Assembly: GCF_949987515.2 (NCBI RefSeq)
Contig: NC_082688.1
Span: 107,673,893 to 107,737,892, forward strand
Direction of reading: 5' to 3'
Source of the DNA: Delphinus delphis
Lineage: Eukaryota > Chordata > Mammalia > Artiodactyla > Delphinidae
Length of the DNA stretch: 64,000 bases
Shown: positions 48,853-61,899 of the stretch, in pieces
Numbering within the stretch: position 1 is the first letter of the stretch
Layout: each line of letters begins with the position of its first letter
Program-made: the position numbers and the translations under genes
The notes under the pieces: generated by a model
Told to the model about the DNA's origin: nothing
The model's input: only the letters and a program-made list of their open reading frames with translations
Database searches by the model: none

Positions 48853-50481
48853 CTCCATATCTTTCCATCCCTGCTCAGCCTCAGGCAACCACTAATCTAC
48901 TTTTTGACGATTTGCCTGTTCTGCACATTTCATATATATATGGAATCATACATAGCATGCTATGCAATATATGCATGGAATATATGCTATTTTGGACTGG
49001 TGTCTTTCACTTAGTATAGTTTTTCAAGGTTCATCCACGTTGTAGCATGTATTAGTATTTCATTTTTAAGTTGCCAGATAGTCTATTGTATGGATGTATA
49101 TTTAATTTTATAGGAAAACTTCAGAACTTTTTCCAAAGTAGTTGTACAGTTTACACTTTTACCAATAATGCATGAGAGTTCCGGTTTCTCCACATCCTTG
49201 CCAGCATTTGGTATTGTCAGCATATTTAATTTTTAGCCATTGGAGTGGGTATGTGTAGTGGTATCTCACGTCATTGTAGTCGGCATTTTCCTGATGACAG
49301 TCACTTTTTAATGTGATTCTTGGCAGTGTCTATATTTCTTTTGTCAAGTGTTTATTCAATTTTTTGCCCTTTTTATCTTTTTTTTTCTTTTTATTATTGA
49401 ATTCCTAATTCTTCTTTTTCTTCTTAACAGTATGTTTTGGTGATCAGTAGTTTTAAATTTTGTTGAAGTCAAATTTATACGTGTTTTTCCTTCTGTGGTT
49501 ATTACTTTTTGTGTCCTAAGAAACTTTTGCCTACCCCCAAGTCACAAAAATATTCTCCTCTGTTCTTCTGTGACCTTTAGTCTTTACGTTCTGTTATGAT
49601 ATATCTAGAGTTCACTTTTGAGTATGATGTGAGGTAGGGTCATATGAACAAAGTAAATAAATATCTACATTCTGTATGAATATTAAGCAGTTCCAGCAGC
49701 ATGTATTGAAGAGATTTCTTTTCCCCTTCGGATATCCTTGGCAACTTTGTACAAAGTCAAATGACAGTAAATGTTGATCAACTTCTGAGTCCTTTATTTG
49801 GTTCCATTAGTCTGTTAGTCAGTCTTTAAACAGTATCATGCTGCCTTTCTTAATATAGTTTTATAGTAAGTCTTAAATTCATACAGTGTTAGTTGTGCAA
49901 CTTTTTTTTTCTATTCCAGTATCATTTAAAACTTCTAAGTCCCTTGCATTTCGATATCAATTTTAGAGTCAGTTTGTCAGTTTCTACAAAAATTCTGCTG
50001 GGTTTACGATTGGGATTGCAGTGAACCTACGGGGTCATTTTAGAAAGAATTGAACCTTAACAGTATTGAGTCTTCCAATTCATGATGAATATAGTCTATC
50101 CAGTCATTTAGGTCTTCTTTTATTTATTGCAGTAGTGCTTTGTAGCTTTTAGTGAAGAGATCTTGCACATCTTTTCTCTCCTTGTTCGTCCAGTTCCTAT
50201 TACTCCATATCCTTGTCAGCATTTGCTGTTGTCAGTATTCTGGATTTGAGCCATTCTAATAGGTGATGTTTTAATTTTTAATTATCTGATGACATGTGAT
50301 ATGAAGCATCTTTTCACATGCCTATCTGCTATTTCTACTTCTGTGGAGAGGTGTCTGTTAAGATTTTGGGCCTGTTTCGTAACTGGGTTGTTCATTTTCT
50401 TATTGTTGAGGGTTTTTCCTCCTGCTCTATTGAGGTATTGCTGACATATAACATTGTATAAATTTAAAGTGTACAAAGCAA

Positions 50482-50485
<4 letters not shown>

Positions 50486-50513
<28 letters not shown>
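50486..50513. repeat. (TA)n microsatellite
   Basis: About 14 TA repeats in the antisense L1 3' UTR. Confidence 0.95.
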
Positions 50514-50517
<4 letters not shown>

Positions 50518-51681
50518 CTCAAAATAATTACACAGTAGGATTAGTTAACATCTATCACTCACATAATTACATTTTTTTGTGTGTGTGGTGAGAACATTCA
50601 AGGTCTACTCTCTTAGCAACTTTCAAGTGTGTAATACAGTATTGTTAACTGTAGTCACCATGCAGTACCTTAGACCCCCAGAGCTTATTCATATTATAAC
50701 TGGAAGTTTGTATACTTTGACTGACATTTCCCCATCACCCTATTCCTCAGCCCCTGGCCACCACCACTCTACTCTCTGTTTCAATGAGTTTGGCTTTTAT
50801 ATATTCCACATATATATAAGTGATATCATAAAGTACAATATTTGCCTTTGTTTGTCAGACAGATTTCACTTAGAATGATGCCCTTGATGTCCATCCATGC
50901 TGTTGCAAATGGCAGGATTTTCGTCTTTCTCATGGTTGAATAATTTTCCATTGTATATATAGGCCACATCTTCTTTACCCACTCGTCTGTAGACAGACAC
51001 TTAGGTTGTTTCCGTATCTTGAATGTCGTGAACAATGCTGCAATAAACAATTGGGGTACAGATATCACATTGAGATTCTGATTTCAGTTCTTTTTGATAT
51101 GGGATTACTGGATCATATGGTAGTAATATTTTTAATTTTTGAAAGAACCTCCATACTGTGTTCCATAGTGGCTGTACAAATTTTCCTTCCCATCAGCAGT
51201 GCAGAAGGATTTTATTTTCTCCACATCCTTGCCAACACTTATCTCCTGTCTTTTTTATGATAGCCATTGTAACAGGTATGAAGTGAAATATCATTGTAAT
51301 TTTGATTTACATTTCTGTAGTGATTAGTGATGTTGAGCATCTTCTCATGGACCTGTTGGCTATTTGTATATCTTCTTTGGAAAAATGTTTATTTAGGGCC
51401 TCTGCCCATTTAAAAATCAGATTATTATTCTTACTATTAATTTTTGCTGTTGAATTCTATGAGTTCCTTATATATTTTGGATATTAACCACTTATCAGAT
51501 ACATGATTTGCAAATATTTTCTCCCACTCAAATTGAAGAACTTGGGGTGTTTAACCTGTAGTGTTTCCATACTCTTGGAGAAATTAGCATGTGTCCTCCA
51601 TATTTTCAGCAAATTGGCAGCTGGATTCAGAGGCTTGACCTGACTCATGTTTGAGTCCTTTAGCTGTCTGTACTGTAGCTG

Positions 51682-51683
51682 GT

Positions 51684-51735
<52 letters not shown>
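51682..51735 (+). repeat. (TG)n microsatellite
   Basis: About 26 uninterrupted TG units; likely polymorphic. Confidence 0.97.
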
Positions 51736-52925
51736 GTATCAGGAGGCCCATAATGTCTGGTTGTCTGTCTTTCAGAGATAATAGCAGCTACTGATGCCCA
51801 ATGACTAGATTCATTAACACAATGGGGGTTGTATGTTGGTGATACTGTAATTAATATGTCTTTTTCATTGTTTAATTGTAATGTATACAACTCAGTAAGT
51901 TTGGTGACTAGTTTATACCTGTGAAACCATCACCACCATCAGGACCATAGACGTATTCATCACATACGGAAGTTTCCTCTCACCTCCTTTATTATTGTTG
52001 TTGTTGTTGTTATTATTACTTGTGATAAGAATACTTAGCATAGGATCTAGCCTCAGAAAATTTTAAATAGATAACTCTGTATTGTTAGCTATAGGTACTG
52101 TGTGTAGCAGAACTTCAGAACTTATCTGTCTTGCATAAATGAAACTTTGTACCCTTTGACCAATGTCTGCTCGCTTCCTCCACCCGTCAGGCCCTGTTAC
52201 TATGAGTCTGACGTTTTTGGATTCCACATATAAGTGAGACCACACAGTATCTGTCTTTCGCTGTCTGATTTATTTCACTTAGAGTATGTCCTCCAGTCTA
52301 TCCATGGGTCACAAACAGCAGGATTTCCTTCTTTTTTAAGGCTGAATTTATTTTGTATATTGATGTATATCACATTTTCTTCCTGTGTGTTTGTGTTTTT
52401 CACCTTTATTGAGGAATGACTGACTGATAAAAACTGTATACATTTAAGGTATACAATGCGATGTTTTGATATAATATACATTGAATTGATTACCACCATG
52501 AGATAATTAACATATCCAACACTTCACATGGTTATCCTCTTTTATTGTATGGTAAGATCACTTGAGATCTACTCTCCTAGCAGATTTCAAGTATATAATA
52601 CAGTATTATTAACTATTTTTATTAACTATAGTCACCATGCTGTACATTAAGTCTCTAGAACTTGTTCATTTTATAACTGGAAGTTTGTTCCCTTTGACTA
52701 ACATCTCTCCATTCCCCCACCCACCATACCTTGGCAACCACCATTATACTATCTACTTCTTTGAGTTTTACATTTTTACGTTCCACATATAAATGAGATC
52801 ATACAGTATTGGTCTTTCTATGTCTCACTTAACTGACTTAGCATAATGTCCTTCAGGGCATTTGTCCATGTCATTGCAAATGGTATAGTTTCCTTCTTTT
52901 TAAGGCTGAATAATATTCTGTTGTG

Positions 52926-52979
52926 TGAATATACATACACATATATATATACACATATATGTATGTGTATATATATATC
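52926..52979. repeat. ATATAC-type simple repeat
   Basis: Imperfect, partly self-complementary alternation of atacaca/tatgtgt words. Confidence 0.85.
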
Positions 52980-54689
52980 ACAATTTCTTTACCCATTTAT
53001 CCATTGACAGACACTTTGGTTGTTTCTGTATCTTGGCTAGTATGAATAATGCTGCAGTGAACATAGGAGTACAGATATCTCTTCAACATCCTGATTAAAC
53101 ATCATTTCCTTTGGATATATACTCAGATGTGGAATTGCTGGATCTTATGGTGGTTCTGGCTCTAATTTTTAAAGGAACATTGATAATCTTTTTCATAATT
53201 ACTCTTTCAATTTACATTTCTCCTAAAAGTGTACAAGGGTTCCCTTTACTCCATATATCTACAATATTTGTTATTATTATTATTTTGGTAATAGCCATTG
53301 TAACAGGTATGAGGTGATATCTCATTGTGGGCTTGATTTGCATTTCCCTGATGATAAGTGACATCGAACACCTTTTTTTGGATCCCTTTTGGCTATTTGT
53401 ATATCTTCTTCGGAAAAATATCTATTCAGGTCCTTTGCCCATTTTTAATTGCTTTGTTATTATTTTGGGCTGTTGAGTTGTGTGAGCTCCTCATGTGTTT
53501 TGCGAGGAACTTATAAACCCTTACTGAGTATAGGGTTTGCAAATATTTTCTCCTATTCCGTAGGTTGTCTTTTCACTCTGTTGACTGTTCCTTTGCTGTG
53601 CAGAAGCTTTTTAGTTTGATGTAGTCCTACTTGTCTAATTTTGCCTTTGTTGCTTGTGCTTGTGCATATTCAAGAAATCATTACAAAGACCAGTCTCATG
53701 AGCTCTTCCTCCATGTTTTCTTCTAGAAATTTTACAGTTTCAGGTCTCATGTTTAAACCTTTAATCTATTTTGAATTGATTTTTTCTATAAATGTACTCT
53801 TTTGCATGTGACTATCCAGTTTTCCTAACACTGTTTGTTAAAGAGACTATCCTTTCTCCATTGTATATTCTTAGTACCCTTGTTGAATATCAGTTCTCTC
53901 TCTGTGGGCTTATCTCTGGGCTTTCTGTTCTCTTCCACTGTTCTACATGTCTGTATTTATGCCAGTACCACACTTTTAAAATTATTATAGCTTTGTAATA
54001 TATTTTGAAGTCATGAATTGTGATGCCACCAGCTTTGTTTTTTTTGCTTAAAATTGATTTGCTATTCAGGGACTTTCGTGGCTCCATAAGAATTTTAGGG
54101 CTCTCTCTTCCTTCCCTCTTTCCTTTCTTTAAAAATTATTTTATCTGTTTAAAAAAATTTTTAAACTGTTCTAGGATTGTTTTTTCTATTTCTGTAAAAA
54201 ATAACTTTGGGATTTCCACAAGGATTTTACTGACTCTATAATTTGCTTTGGGAATTATGAACATTTTAGAAGTATTCTTTCAGTCGATGAACAGGGATTG
54301 TCTTCTGTTTATTTGCATCTCCTTTAATTTCTTTCATCAATATTTTGTAGTTTTCAGTGTACAAATCTTTCACCTCCTTGGTTAAGTTGTATTCCTCAGT
54401 ACTTTGTTCTTTTGATGCTATTATAAATGGGATTGGTTTCATAATTTCTCTTTTGAATAGTTTGTTGTTAGTATATAGAAATGCAACTGGTTTTTGCTTA
54501 TTGATTTTGTATTCTGTAATGTAGTGAATTTTTTTTTTACTAGTTCTAAATTTTTTGCGGGCATCTTAGGGTTTCCACATATAAAATCATGTCCTCTGCC
54601 CACGGAGATAACTGAATCTGAGTTGTTTCTCACTCAAACCTGGAAACATGTTCACTGGTACAGCAATGTCCAGTCAAATATTTTTTTAA

Positions 54690-55618
54690 AAAGAAACAAC
54701 TCAAAGAATGGGAGAGAATATTTGCAAACCTATATCTCTTAAAGGTTTAGTGTCCAAAATATACCAAGAACTGACAACCCACTAATGAAAAACAGCTAAA
54801 TTAAAAAATAAGTAAAGGATTTGAGTAGACATTTCTACAAAGAAAATATACAAATGGCCAATAAAACACTGAAAAGATGTTCAACATCATTAATGTTGCA
54901 AATTAGATGCAAATTAAAATACAAATTAAAACTACAATGAGATGACTATAATAAAAGATATGGACCATAGCGGAGTATGTGAGTATGTGGAGAAATTGGA
55001 GCCCTCAAGCACAGCTGGTGGGATTGTAAAATAAAGGATGAAGCTGTGGAAAATAGTTTGGCAGCTCCTTAGAAATTTAAACATAGCGTAACCATAAAAC
55101 ACAGCAATATACCCAGGTATATATCCAAGAGAATTGAAAATATATCCACACAAAAACTTGGATGTAAATGTCCGGAGCAACATCATTGATAATAGCTCCA
55201 AACTAGAAACAATCCAAATGTCCATCAGCTGATGACTAGATGATTAAAAGGTAGTGTATCCATTTAACAGAATACTGTTCATCATTTGAAAGGGATTACG
55301 TATTGATGCATGCTACAACATGGATAAACTTTGAAAAACCTTGTGCTAAGTGAAAGAAAACACAAAGAGTCACATGTTGTTTGATTATATTAAATGTCCA
55401 GAATAGGTAAATCGATAGAGACAGAAAGTAGATTAATAGTTGCCAGGGTCTGAGGGGAGGGGAGAATGGGGAATGACTGCTCATGAATACAGAGTTTCTT
55501 TTTGGGGTGATGGAATGTTTTGGAATTGGATAGTGGTGATGGTTGCACAACTTTAGGAATATACAGAAAACCACTGAAATGGTACACTTTAAAAGAGTGA
55601 ATTTTATCTCAATAAAAA
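54690..55618 (+). mobile_element. Old L1 3' fragment, plus orientation
   Basis: 'gaatgggagagaatatttgc', 'aaatggccaataaaacactg', 'gtaaatgtccggagcaacat' and 'ggtacactttaaaagagtga' give the plus-strand L1 end. Its orientation is opposite to the preceding L1 mosaic. Confidence 0.8.
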
Positions 55619-56260
55619 GAACAAGAACAATGAGGGAAATCTTGAATTTCCAGGTATTACAGGTGATCTAAGGTAGTACATGCATCAGAAAAGATGTCAG
55701 TAGATAATAATACAAGTCCCAGTGATAAGCCCAACAATTAATATATATTTATTACGTAATATTGGTGGATTTTAAAATTAATTTGGGAGGGTTAGATTGA
55801 TTATTCAATAAATATGCCTGTATAATTGGTTACTTGGTTAAGTGTGAGGATGGAATCTTAGCTCCCACCATACGTGAAGTAATTTCCACATAAACCCGTA
55901 CATAGGTCAGTGATCAGAGTGTTCTGTAAACCACAGATGATGATGGAGCAGCCTCCTTTTCACCCTGGCCCTTCTTCTAATCACCACTCACTTTCCATTT
56001 CTTCAGTTCCCCAAATTTTCTGTGTTCTATAAACCTCCTTCTACCTTCTTTAGATCAAACACAGTCTTCAAGTAAGAGTTTATAGTAGGTTAAATCCCTG
56101 GGGGGCACCACCTTATGGATGTTGCCCTAACCATAAATTCTCCACTTCTCTCACATTCTTTGTCTTATGGTACAATCTTCCCTTGTCAAATTTATTTTCA
56201 AACTCTTGGAAGACCTTGTATTCTTTTTCATAACTTTGAAATGAAAGGTTTCCCTCTTAC
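55619..56260. other. Unassigned; intron side of the exon candidate
   Basis: No repeat recognised. Searched on minus for a six-cysteine second exon; none found. Confidence 0.35.
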
Positions 56261-56311
56261 CTTGAGGAACAACAAGGCAAGGACCCCAAGGATGGAAAGC
56301 AAGACCCTCAT
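56261..56311 (-). CDS. Possible orphan first exon of a beta-defensin-type gene
   Basis: On the minus strand an ATG at 56309-56311 opens a hydrophobic 17-residue leader, MRVLLSILGVLALLFLK, ending exactly at a strong donor (AAG|GTAAGAG). This is the size and style of a beta-defensin signal-peptide exon. The start resembles that of DEFB131 (MRVL...GVL.L.F, from memory) more than DEFB134, the gene expected here by synteny. The phase-0 donor differs from the phase 1 and 2 donors of the two complete genes in this window. No matching second exon was found on minus down to 42 kb, and no TATA box is clear. It may be a relic exon or chance. Confidence 0.35.
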
Positions 56312-59235
56312 GGTTGAATAAGTCAGAGAGAATCCGTAACTTGGATGAAGAGAACTTCTTTCTGTGTTCAGTACTCATGAAGTGAGTTGCTGTATGATTA
56401 TTGAACCTTACAGTGGTAAGAACATTTCTGTGTTCCAATGAGCCTTCATTATCAGGAGATATCATGCAATGGACATGACCATCAGTCATTCAGAGTCCAT
56501 TTGTCAAGTGTTGGCAGCGTGTAGGCAAAGACGGTAGGATGCACAGCACTTAAAGAGAAATAGCCACGGTGAAGGAAGGAGACATATTCTGTTGAAAAAT
56601 CATTGTCTTATGGTTCCTGGAGGTTAAGGCAACATTTATAGAGTAAAAACATTCAATTTATTTCGCCAATAATAGGAAGGGAAGCACTAGATATAATAGC
56701 ATGCCTATTTATTAATATTATTAATTTGGGGGAATGTACATTAGCAGACTTCAGCAATGAAACTGTATGTGAAGCCATACACAGGCTAGTGAGATACAGA
56801 AAAGCTTTTGTTTGATTGCCTCTTTGTCCAACCAACTAATGAGATCAACTAATTTTTATATCTAAAGTCTTAGTGAACACACACTGTTTACACATCACAG
56901 TCATATGCAGTGTGAGGGAGACCAGAAAGGAAGAGTGGACCTTAGATGCACTTGGGAAAGCAAATAATACAGGAAAGACAATGGCAGTGCAACTTGAGCA
57001 TGTATCTGACAGAGTGGCACAAGTACCTTGTAGACCCTAAAGAAATGAACACAGAGGAACACCGAAGGAGTTTGGGCGGCCTAGGAAATGATTAAAGAAG
57101 ACATGAGCTGGCTCCATTGGCAAAATTCTCTGTACATTTTATGGGTTGAAAATGGTTTAAATCAGTATACATCCGAGCCAGATGCAGGCAAGAGGAATGA
57201 ACAGACTAATCAAGTCACAGTACTGGGTGGTAGAAGAGTCAATTCCCAAAAGTTCACTGCTGCAACATGATGCAGGATGTGTGAAATGGAGCTTGGAATG
57301 TCCATTTCAGTAAGCACAGTGGGTCCCTACAGCATGAAGCAAGCACTTTTTGGCTGGTGTGCATATAGCCCCTGGTTTTGCTATAAGCATGGTGACTTCT
57401 TCGGTAAAAGTCGCATTTTCTGTATTTCAGAAGTCTTTTAGCCTTGAAGCTATCGTAGAATTCAGAGAAGATTTCCTTCTTTTGACTAGTGTCACATTTG
57501 ACCTAAGATTCATTAAGTATTTTTCAGTCAAACTCACTGAAAAACAGTCAGCTATTCTGGACTCATACTCACCACCCCAAGAGCTGCTCCCCTATCCTGT
57601 TTGTAAAGAAATAGGTCTCACTTTCCAAACCAGGATCAAAGCAATTCAGGAAGATACCCATGTAATTAAATTCAACAAATACTTACCGAGTAACTTCTGA
57701 GTCTAAAACACTTTGCTTCATTTGGTGATGACTTACACATTCCTTTTGTGCTGTGTTAATATATTTATATGCACTTGTTGTTGCACTTGTTGATTACTTG
57801 CTCAGTGAATAGTTTTTGCCTGTTTTAATAAAAAAGACATGAGTAAGAATGCCAATTTTAGAGACTGCAAAGCGCATTCACATTCATGATCTTATTTGGT
57901 CTTCGTAATTTCTTAGACGCTCTTACTCTGGGTTGAGTAACTTTTGTCAATACCAAGAAGGAAGCTCCTTTCTTCCATGGCTTCCTCTGGGTACCCCTTC
58001 CACTCCCAATGGAACATGTAGTTACATTATTTGAGCAGGTCCTCCCTGGCTATTGAGGCTTTGCAAATGACATCTTGAGCTAAGTCAGGGATGGAGGATT
58101 GGTGGGGAGATGGGGGATTGAGGTCCTGGAAGAGGCAACTTCACAAGCCTTAGCCTAAGGAGGGCCAGTGAGGGGGCTTAAAGCTCTGGGGATGACTTTC
58201 CCTAAGCCTGGGTTCAGGTTTTTTTTCTCCTCTGAGGTTGCTGGGGCAGTGGCATCTGGGAACAAGCCTCTCCCAGTACCCTAAAAACACACAGAGGGGT
58301 CTTCGGGTCATTGGGGAATGTGCTGGTTCCCGATGACTACTCCGTTTACTTAAATCTGACTGGCTGGGGATCTTTCGCACCTCTGATCATGAAAAGCTTT
58401 GGAAGCATAGGTTACATTGCAAAGGAATCACATTTATGAGCACACATCGTTGAGTTCCCTTATGGAACAGTAAGGGCAGAATTTTCATCGATGCTTTGAC
58501 ATTTTCTATAAAATTGTTTCTCGTCCAGGCAGATTTGGAGACAGGAGATGGGCTTGGAAGGCTGCCCAGGGAGCCCAAGAACACTGGGTGACTCATGGGC
58601 TGGTAGTCAGGGACATCAAAGGAAAGGTCGAGGAAGGTTCATTGCATTCAGGGGGTGGGTTGGTGGGCACCAGATGAGTGTTGAAAGGTAGCTTATCACC
58701 AGATTGCTCAGGGCCTCAGTAGAGAAAGATAAAGCACTTTGACAAAGCCCTTTCCTTAAAAGAACACAGAAGAGAAAATCAGATAGCTATCAAGCTATCA
58801 AAGTACAAATTGTTACAAAAGAAGGAAGAAAGGAGTTAATTTTCCATGAGATAATAAATTAGACTTAGGAATTATTGGGTTTTACTATTGAACTTAGCTC
58901 TCCAGGAAGTCAATAGATACTCAGATAATTTATAATCGAGTGTTCATTGTTTACCTTCCTTCCCTGTACTCAGTAGTAGTGAAAGCTTTGGAGTCATTGC
59001 AGCATCAATTGTTTCTTTTTCTTCTCGTTGCTGCAATCTTTCTAAATTTATTGTTTCCTTACCTTCAGTCTGTAAACATCCTCAAGTTCCTGTGCTTTGA
59101 AAGCAAAAGATAAAATAACATTCCTCTCTTTAGTTTACTTTTTACATAAGACCCTAACGTTCCCCCTTTTGTCTCAGGAAAATAGTAGTATGTTCTCTGT
59201 TTCCAGTTCTTTCCATTCATCATTCACTCCTTCCC
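56312..59235. other. No gene recognised
   Basis: Frames up to 116 codons (57350-57700, plus) have no recognised family and no cysteine framework. Both strands were scanned for defensin exons without success. Confidence 0.35.
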
Positions 59236-59239
59236 CCCC

Positions 59240-59419
59240 CCCCCAATATTTATTTATTTATTTATTTTGGCCGGGCCGGGTCTTAGTTGCGGCATGTGGG
59301 ATCTTCATTGCGGCATGCGGACTCTTAGTTGTAGCATGCGGTTCCCCAACCAGGGACTGAAACTGGGCCCCCTGCATTGGGAGCGTGGAGTCTTACCCAC
59401 TAGACCACCAGGGAAGTCT
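59240..59419 (-). mobile_element. CHR-family SINE, older form
   Basis: Minus-strand reading begins 'gacttccctggtggtctagt' and ends in a TTTA-rich tail at 59246-59270. It differs from the main copies (tggtctagtgggtaag instead of tggcgcagtggttgag). Confidence 0.85.
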
Positions 59420-59985
59420 CTCCGTTCACTTCTTACCCTACAGGTTTCTGACATCTTTTATCTTTCTACTGAGTATACTTTTGTTAAATCGCTAATAACT
59501 TTCCCTCTGTGTAAAAACATATAGATATAATACATACACACATAAATATGTACATAGATACCTATGTACTATATGTATATTTTATTTTTGAATTCTCATT
59601 CCTAAATAATACATTTTAATTTTAAAATTGGAAAACCCATAAAATTACTAAGATGATAATAAATATAATGCATTATTCTACCACTTAAAAGATGATTGCT
59701 CTTTTGGTTTATTTCTTTTCCATTAAAATAACAGATAGAGAAGTGTTGAAATATTATAGAATACTATGAACTCTCTATACCAAGTATCTGAATGAAGTGG
59801 ACACTTTTGGGGAATTATATGTCAATAAAGTTGGCCAATAAAATAAAATTGCAAGTAGTTGAAGTTCTATCCTTTCATTTTCAAAGGGTGCTAGAATGAG
59901 CAAGATTTTATGCACAACCTTCAAGGAATAGATAATTTCTATTTTGTGATAATAATTCAGATGATAGAATAAGCTGGATGGCTAC
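59420..59985. other. A/T-rich, no gene recognised
   Basis: Nothing recognised apart from A/T-rich runs. Confidence 0.35.
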
Positions 59986-59999
59986 TCAACACTTTTAAA

Positions 60000-60347
60000 A
60001 AATAAATTTATTTATTTATTTATTTTTCGCTGTGTTTGGTCTTTGTTGCTACACATGGGCTTTCTCTAGTTGCAGCGAGCGGGGGCTACTCTTCCTTGCG
60101 GTGTGTGGACTTCTCATTGCAATGGCTTCTCTTGTTGCGGAGCATGGGCTCTAGGCACGTGGGTTTCAGTAGTTGTGGCACACGGGTTCAGTAGTTGTGG
60201 CTTGTGGGCTCTATAGCACAGGCTCAGTAGCTGTGGCGCACGGGCTCAGTTGCTCCGCGGCATGTGGGATCTTCCCGGACCAGGGCTCGAACCCATGTCG
60301 CCTGCATTGGCAGGCAGATTCTCAACCACTGCGCCACCAGGGAAGCG
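60000..60347 (-). mobile_element. CHR SINE, long form
   Basis: Ends 'actgcgccaccagggaagcg' and has a TTTA tail at 60003-60028. Flanked by caacacttttaa (59988-59999) and caacacatttta (60348-60359), a near-perfect duplication. Confidence 0.93.
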
Positions 60348-60399
60348 CAACACATTTTATGAAACAGAATAGCCACAACATAGATATGTCACAAGGCAA

Positions 60400-60910
60400 C
60401 ATATTAGTTATATATTATTGCATGACAAAATACCCCAAGAGGTAGTGGCTTAAAACAACAAACATTGACTACCTCACGGTTTCTGTGGGTCAGGAATCTG
60501 GGTGTGGCATAGCTGGGTGCTGTTGGCTCAAGGTCTTCCCTGAGGTTGCAGACAAAGCTGTCATTGGGGTTGCGTGCTCTTTTGAAGGCTGGGAGAAGGC
60601 TCTTTCTAAATTCACTCACGTGGTTGTTGGCAGACCTGTCCTTTACCACATGGTCCTCCCCATAGAACTCGTGGCATGGCAGCTGGCTGGCCCAGGAGCA
60701 AGTGATCTGAGAAGGAGTGAGAGAGCAAAGCCAAAATGAAAGTCAGCCTTGTAATAATCTAATTTTGAAAATGGCATCCCATCTCATATCATATTACTCT
60801 ATTCATCATATCTAAGTTGGTAAGTCCAGGCCTCACTCAGGGGGACAGGTTTGCACATTGGTGTGGACCTAGGGGTGGGAATAGTTGAGGATTATCTTAG
60901 AAGCTACTGA
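60400..60910 (-). repeat. Ancient mammalian interspersed repeat, family not named
   Basis: The stretch 'ggcttaaaacaacaaacatt', 'tttctgtgggtcaggaatctgg', 'agctgggtgctgttggctca', 'catggcagctggct' is a common old mammalian repeat. I cannot assign its family with confidence, and the strand is provisional. Confidence 0.5.
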
Positions 60911-61089
60911 CCACAGACAGCAAAAGATAAAAATAGCCAATCTAACCTATGAACATAGATACAAATGCTACAGAAACTATTATCAAATTGAATCTAATCT
61001 CAAAGTAAAAGAATAACACATCATGACCAAGTAGTATTCATCTGGGAAGGAAAGGATGAGCCAACATTAGAAAATCAATTTATTTAGTA

Positions 61090-61188
61090 CACTAAGTTAT
61101 TCCATGTTTTGAGCACTTAATATGTGCCAGGCACTGTCATAAGTCCTGGGAATACGGTAGTGAACAAGGCAGAGAAAATTCTTGCCTT
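61090..61188 (+). repeat. L2/MIR-like fragment hosting an L1
   Basis: 'gcacttaatatgtgccaggcactgtc' and 'gaatacggtagtgaacaagg' are typical. The fragment resumes after the L1 at 61879 ('attcttgccttcatagacta'). Confidence 0.65.
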
Positions 61189-61875
61189 CAGAGGACGTGG
61201 AGAAAAGGGAACCTTCGTGCACTGTTGGTGGGAATTGGTGCAGCCACTGTGGAAAACAATATGGAGTTTCCTCAAATAATTAAAAATAGAACTACCATAT
61301 GACCCAGCAATTCCACTTCTGGGTATATATCAGAAAAACAGAAAAACACTAATTAGAAAAGACACACGTACCCCAGTGTTCATAGTAGCATGACTTACAA
61401 TTGCCAAGGTATGGAAACAACCTAAGTGTCCATCAACAGATGAATGGATAAAGAAGATGTGGTGTACATGCATACAATGGGACATTATCCAGCCATAAAA
61501 AGAAAGAAATTTTGCCATTTGCAGCAACATGGATGGACTTGAAGGGTATTACGCTAAGTGAAATAAGTCAGAGAAGAACAGATATATCACTTACGTGTGG
61601 AATAAAAAAAAAAACTAATGAATATAATAAAAAAGAAGCAAACTCACTGATATAGAGGACAAACTAGTGGCTACCAGTTGGGAGGGGGAAGGGGGCAGGG
61701 GCAATATAGGGGTAGGTGATTAAGAGGTGCAACCTATTATGTATAAAATAAGCTACAAGGGTATATTGTACAACATGGGGAATATAGCCAATATTTTATG
61801 GTAACTATAAATGGTATATTATATACCTGTAACTTATGACATTGTACATCAACTTCAATAAAAAATTTTTTTCCA
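61189..61875 (+). mobile_element. L1 3' fragment with target-site duplication
   Basis: 5'-truncated L1 starting in ORF2 ('gtggagaaaagggaaccttc') and ending 'acttcaataaaaaattttt'. The word attcttgccttca lies at 61170-61183 and again at 61882-61896, giving a target-site duplication. Confidence 0.88.
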
Positions 61876-61899
61876 GTAAAAGAATTCTTGCCTTCATAG

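Larger units (their letters stand above)
48855..54640 (-). mobile_element. Mosaic of decayed minus-strand L1 elements
   Basis: Several successive L1 3' ends and ORF2 fragments in the same orientation. New 3' UTR starts are visible near 50410, 51850 and 52390 ('tttattgaggaatgactgac'). Typical antisense words such as 'tgttgagcatcttctcatgg' and 'tcttctttggaaaaatgttt' recur. No open frame of useful length. At least four insertion events. Confidence 0.8.

Noticed and set aside
50486..52979. CRISPR-like array in the A/T and TG repeats
   Set aside because: They are simple microsatellites without spacers, in a mammalian genome.
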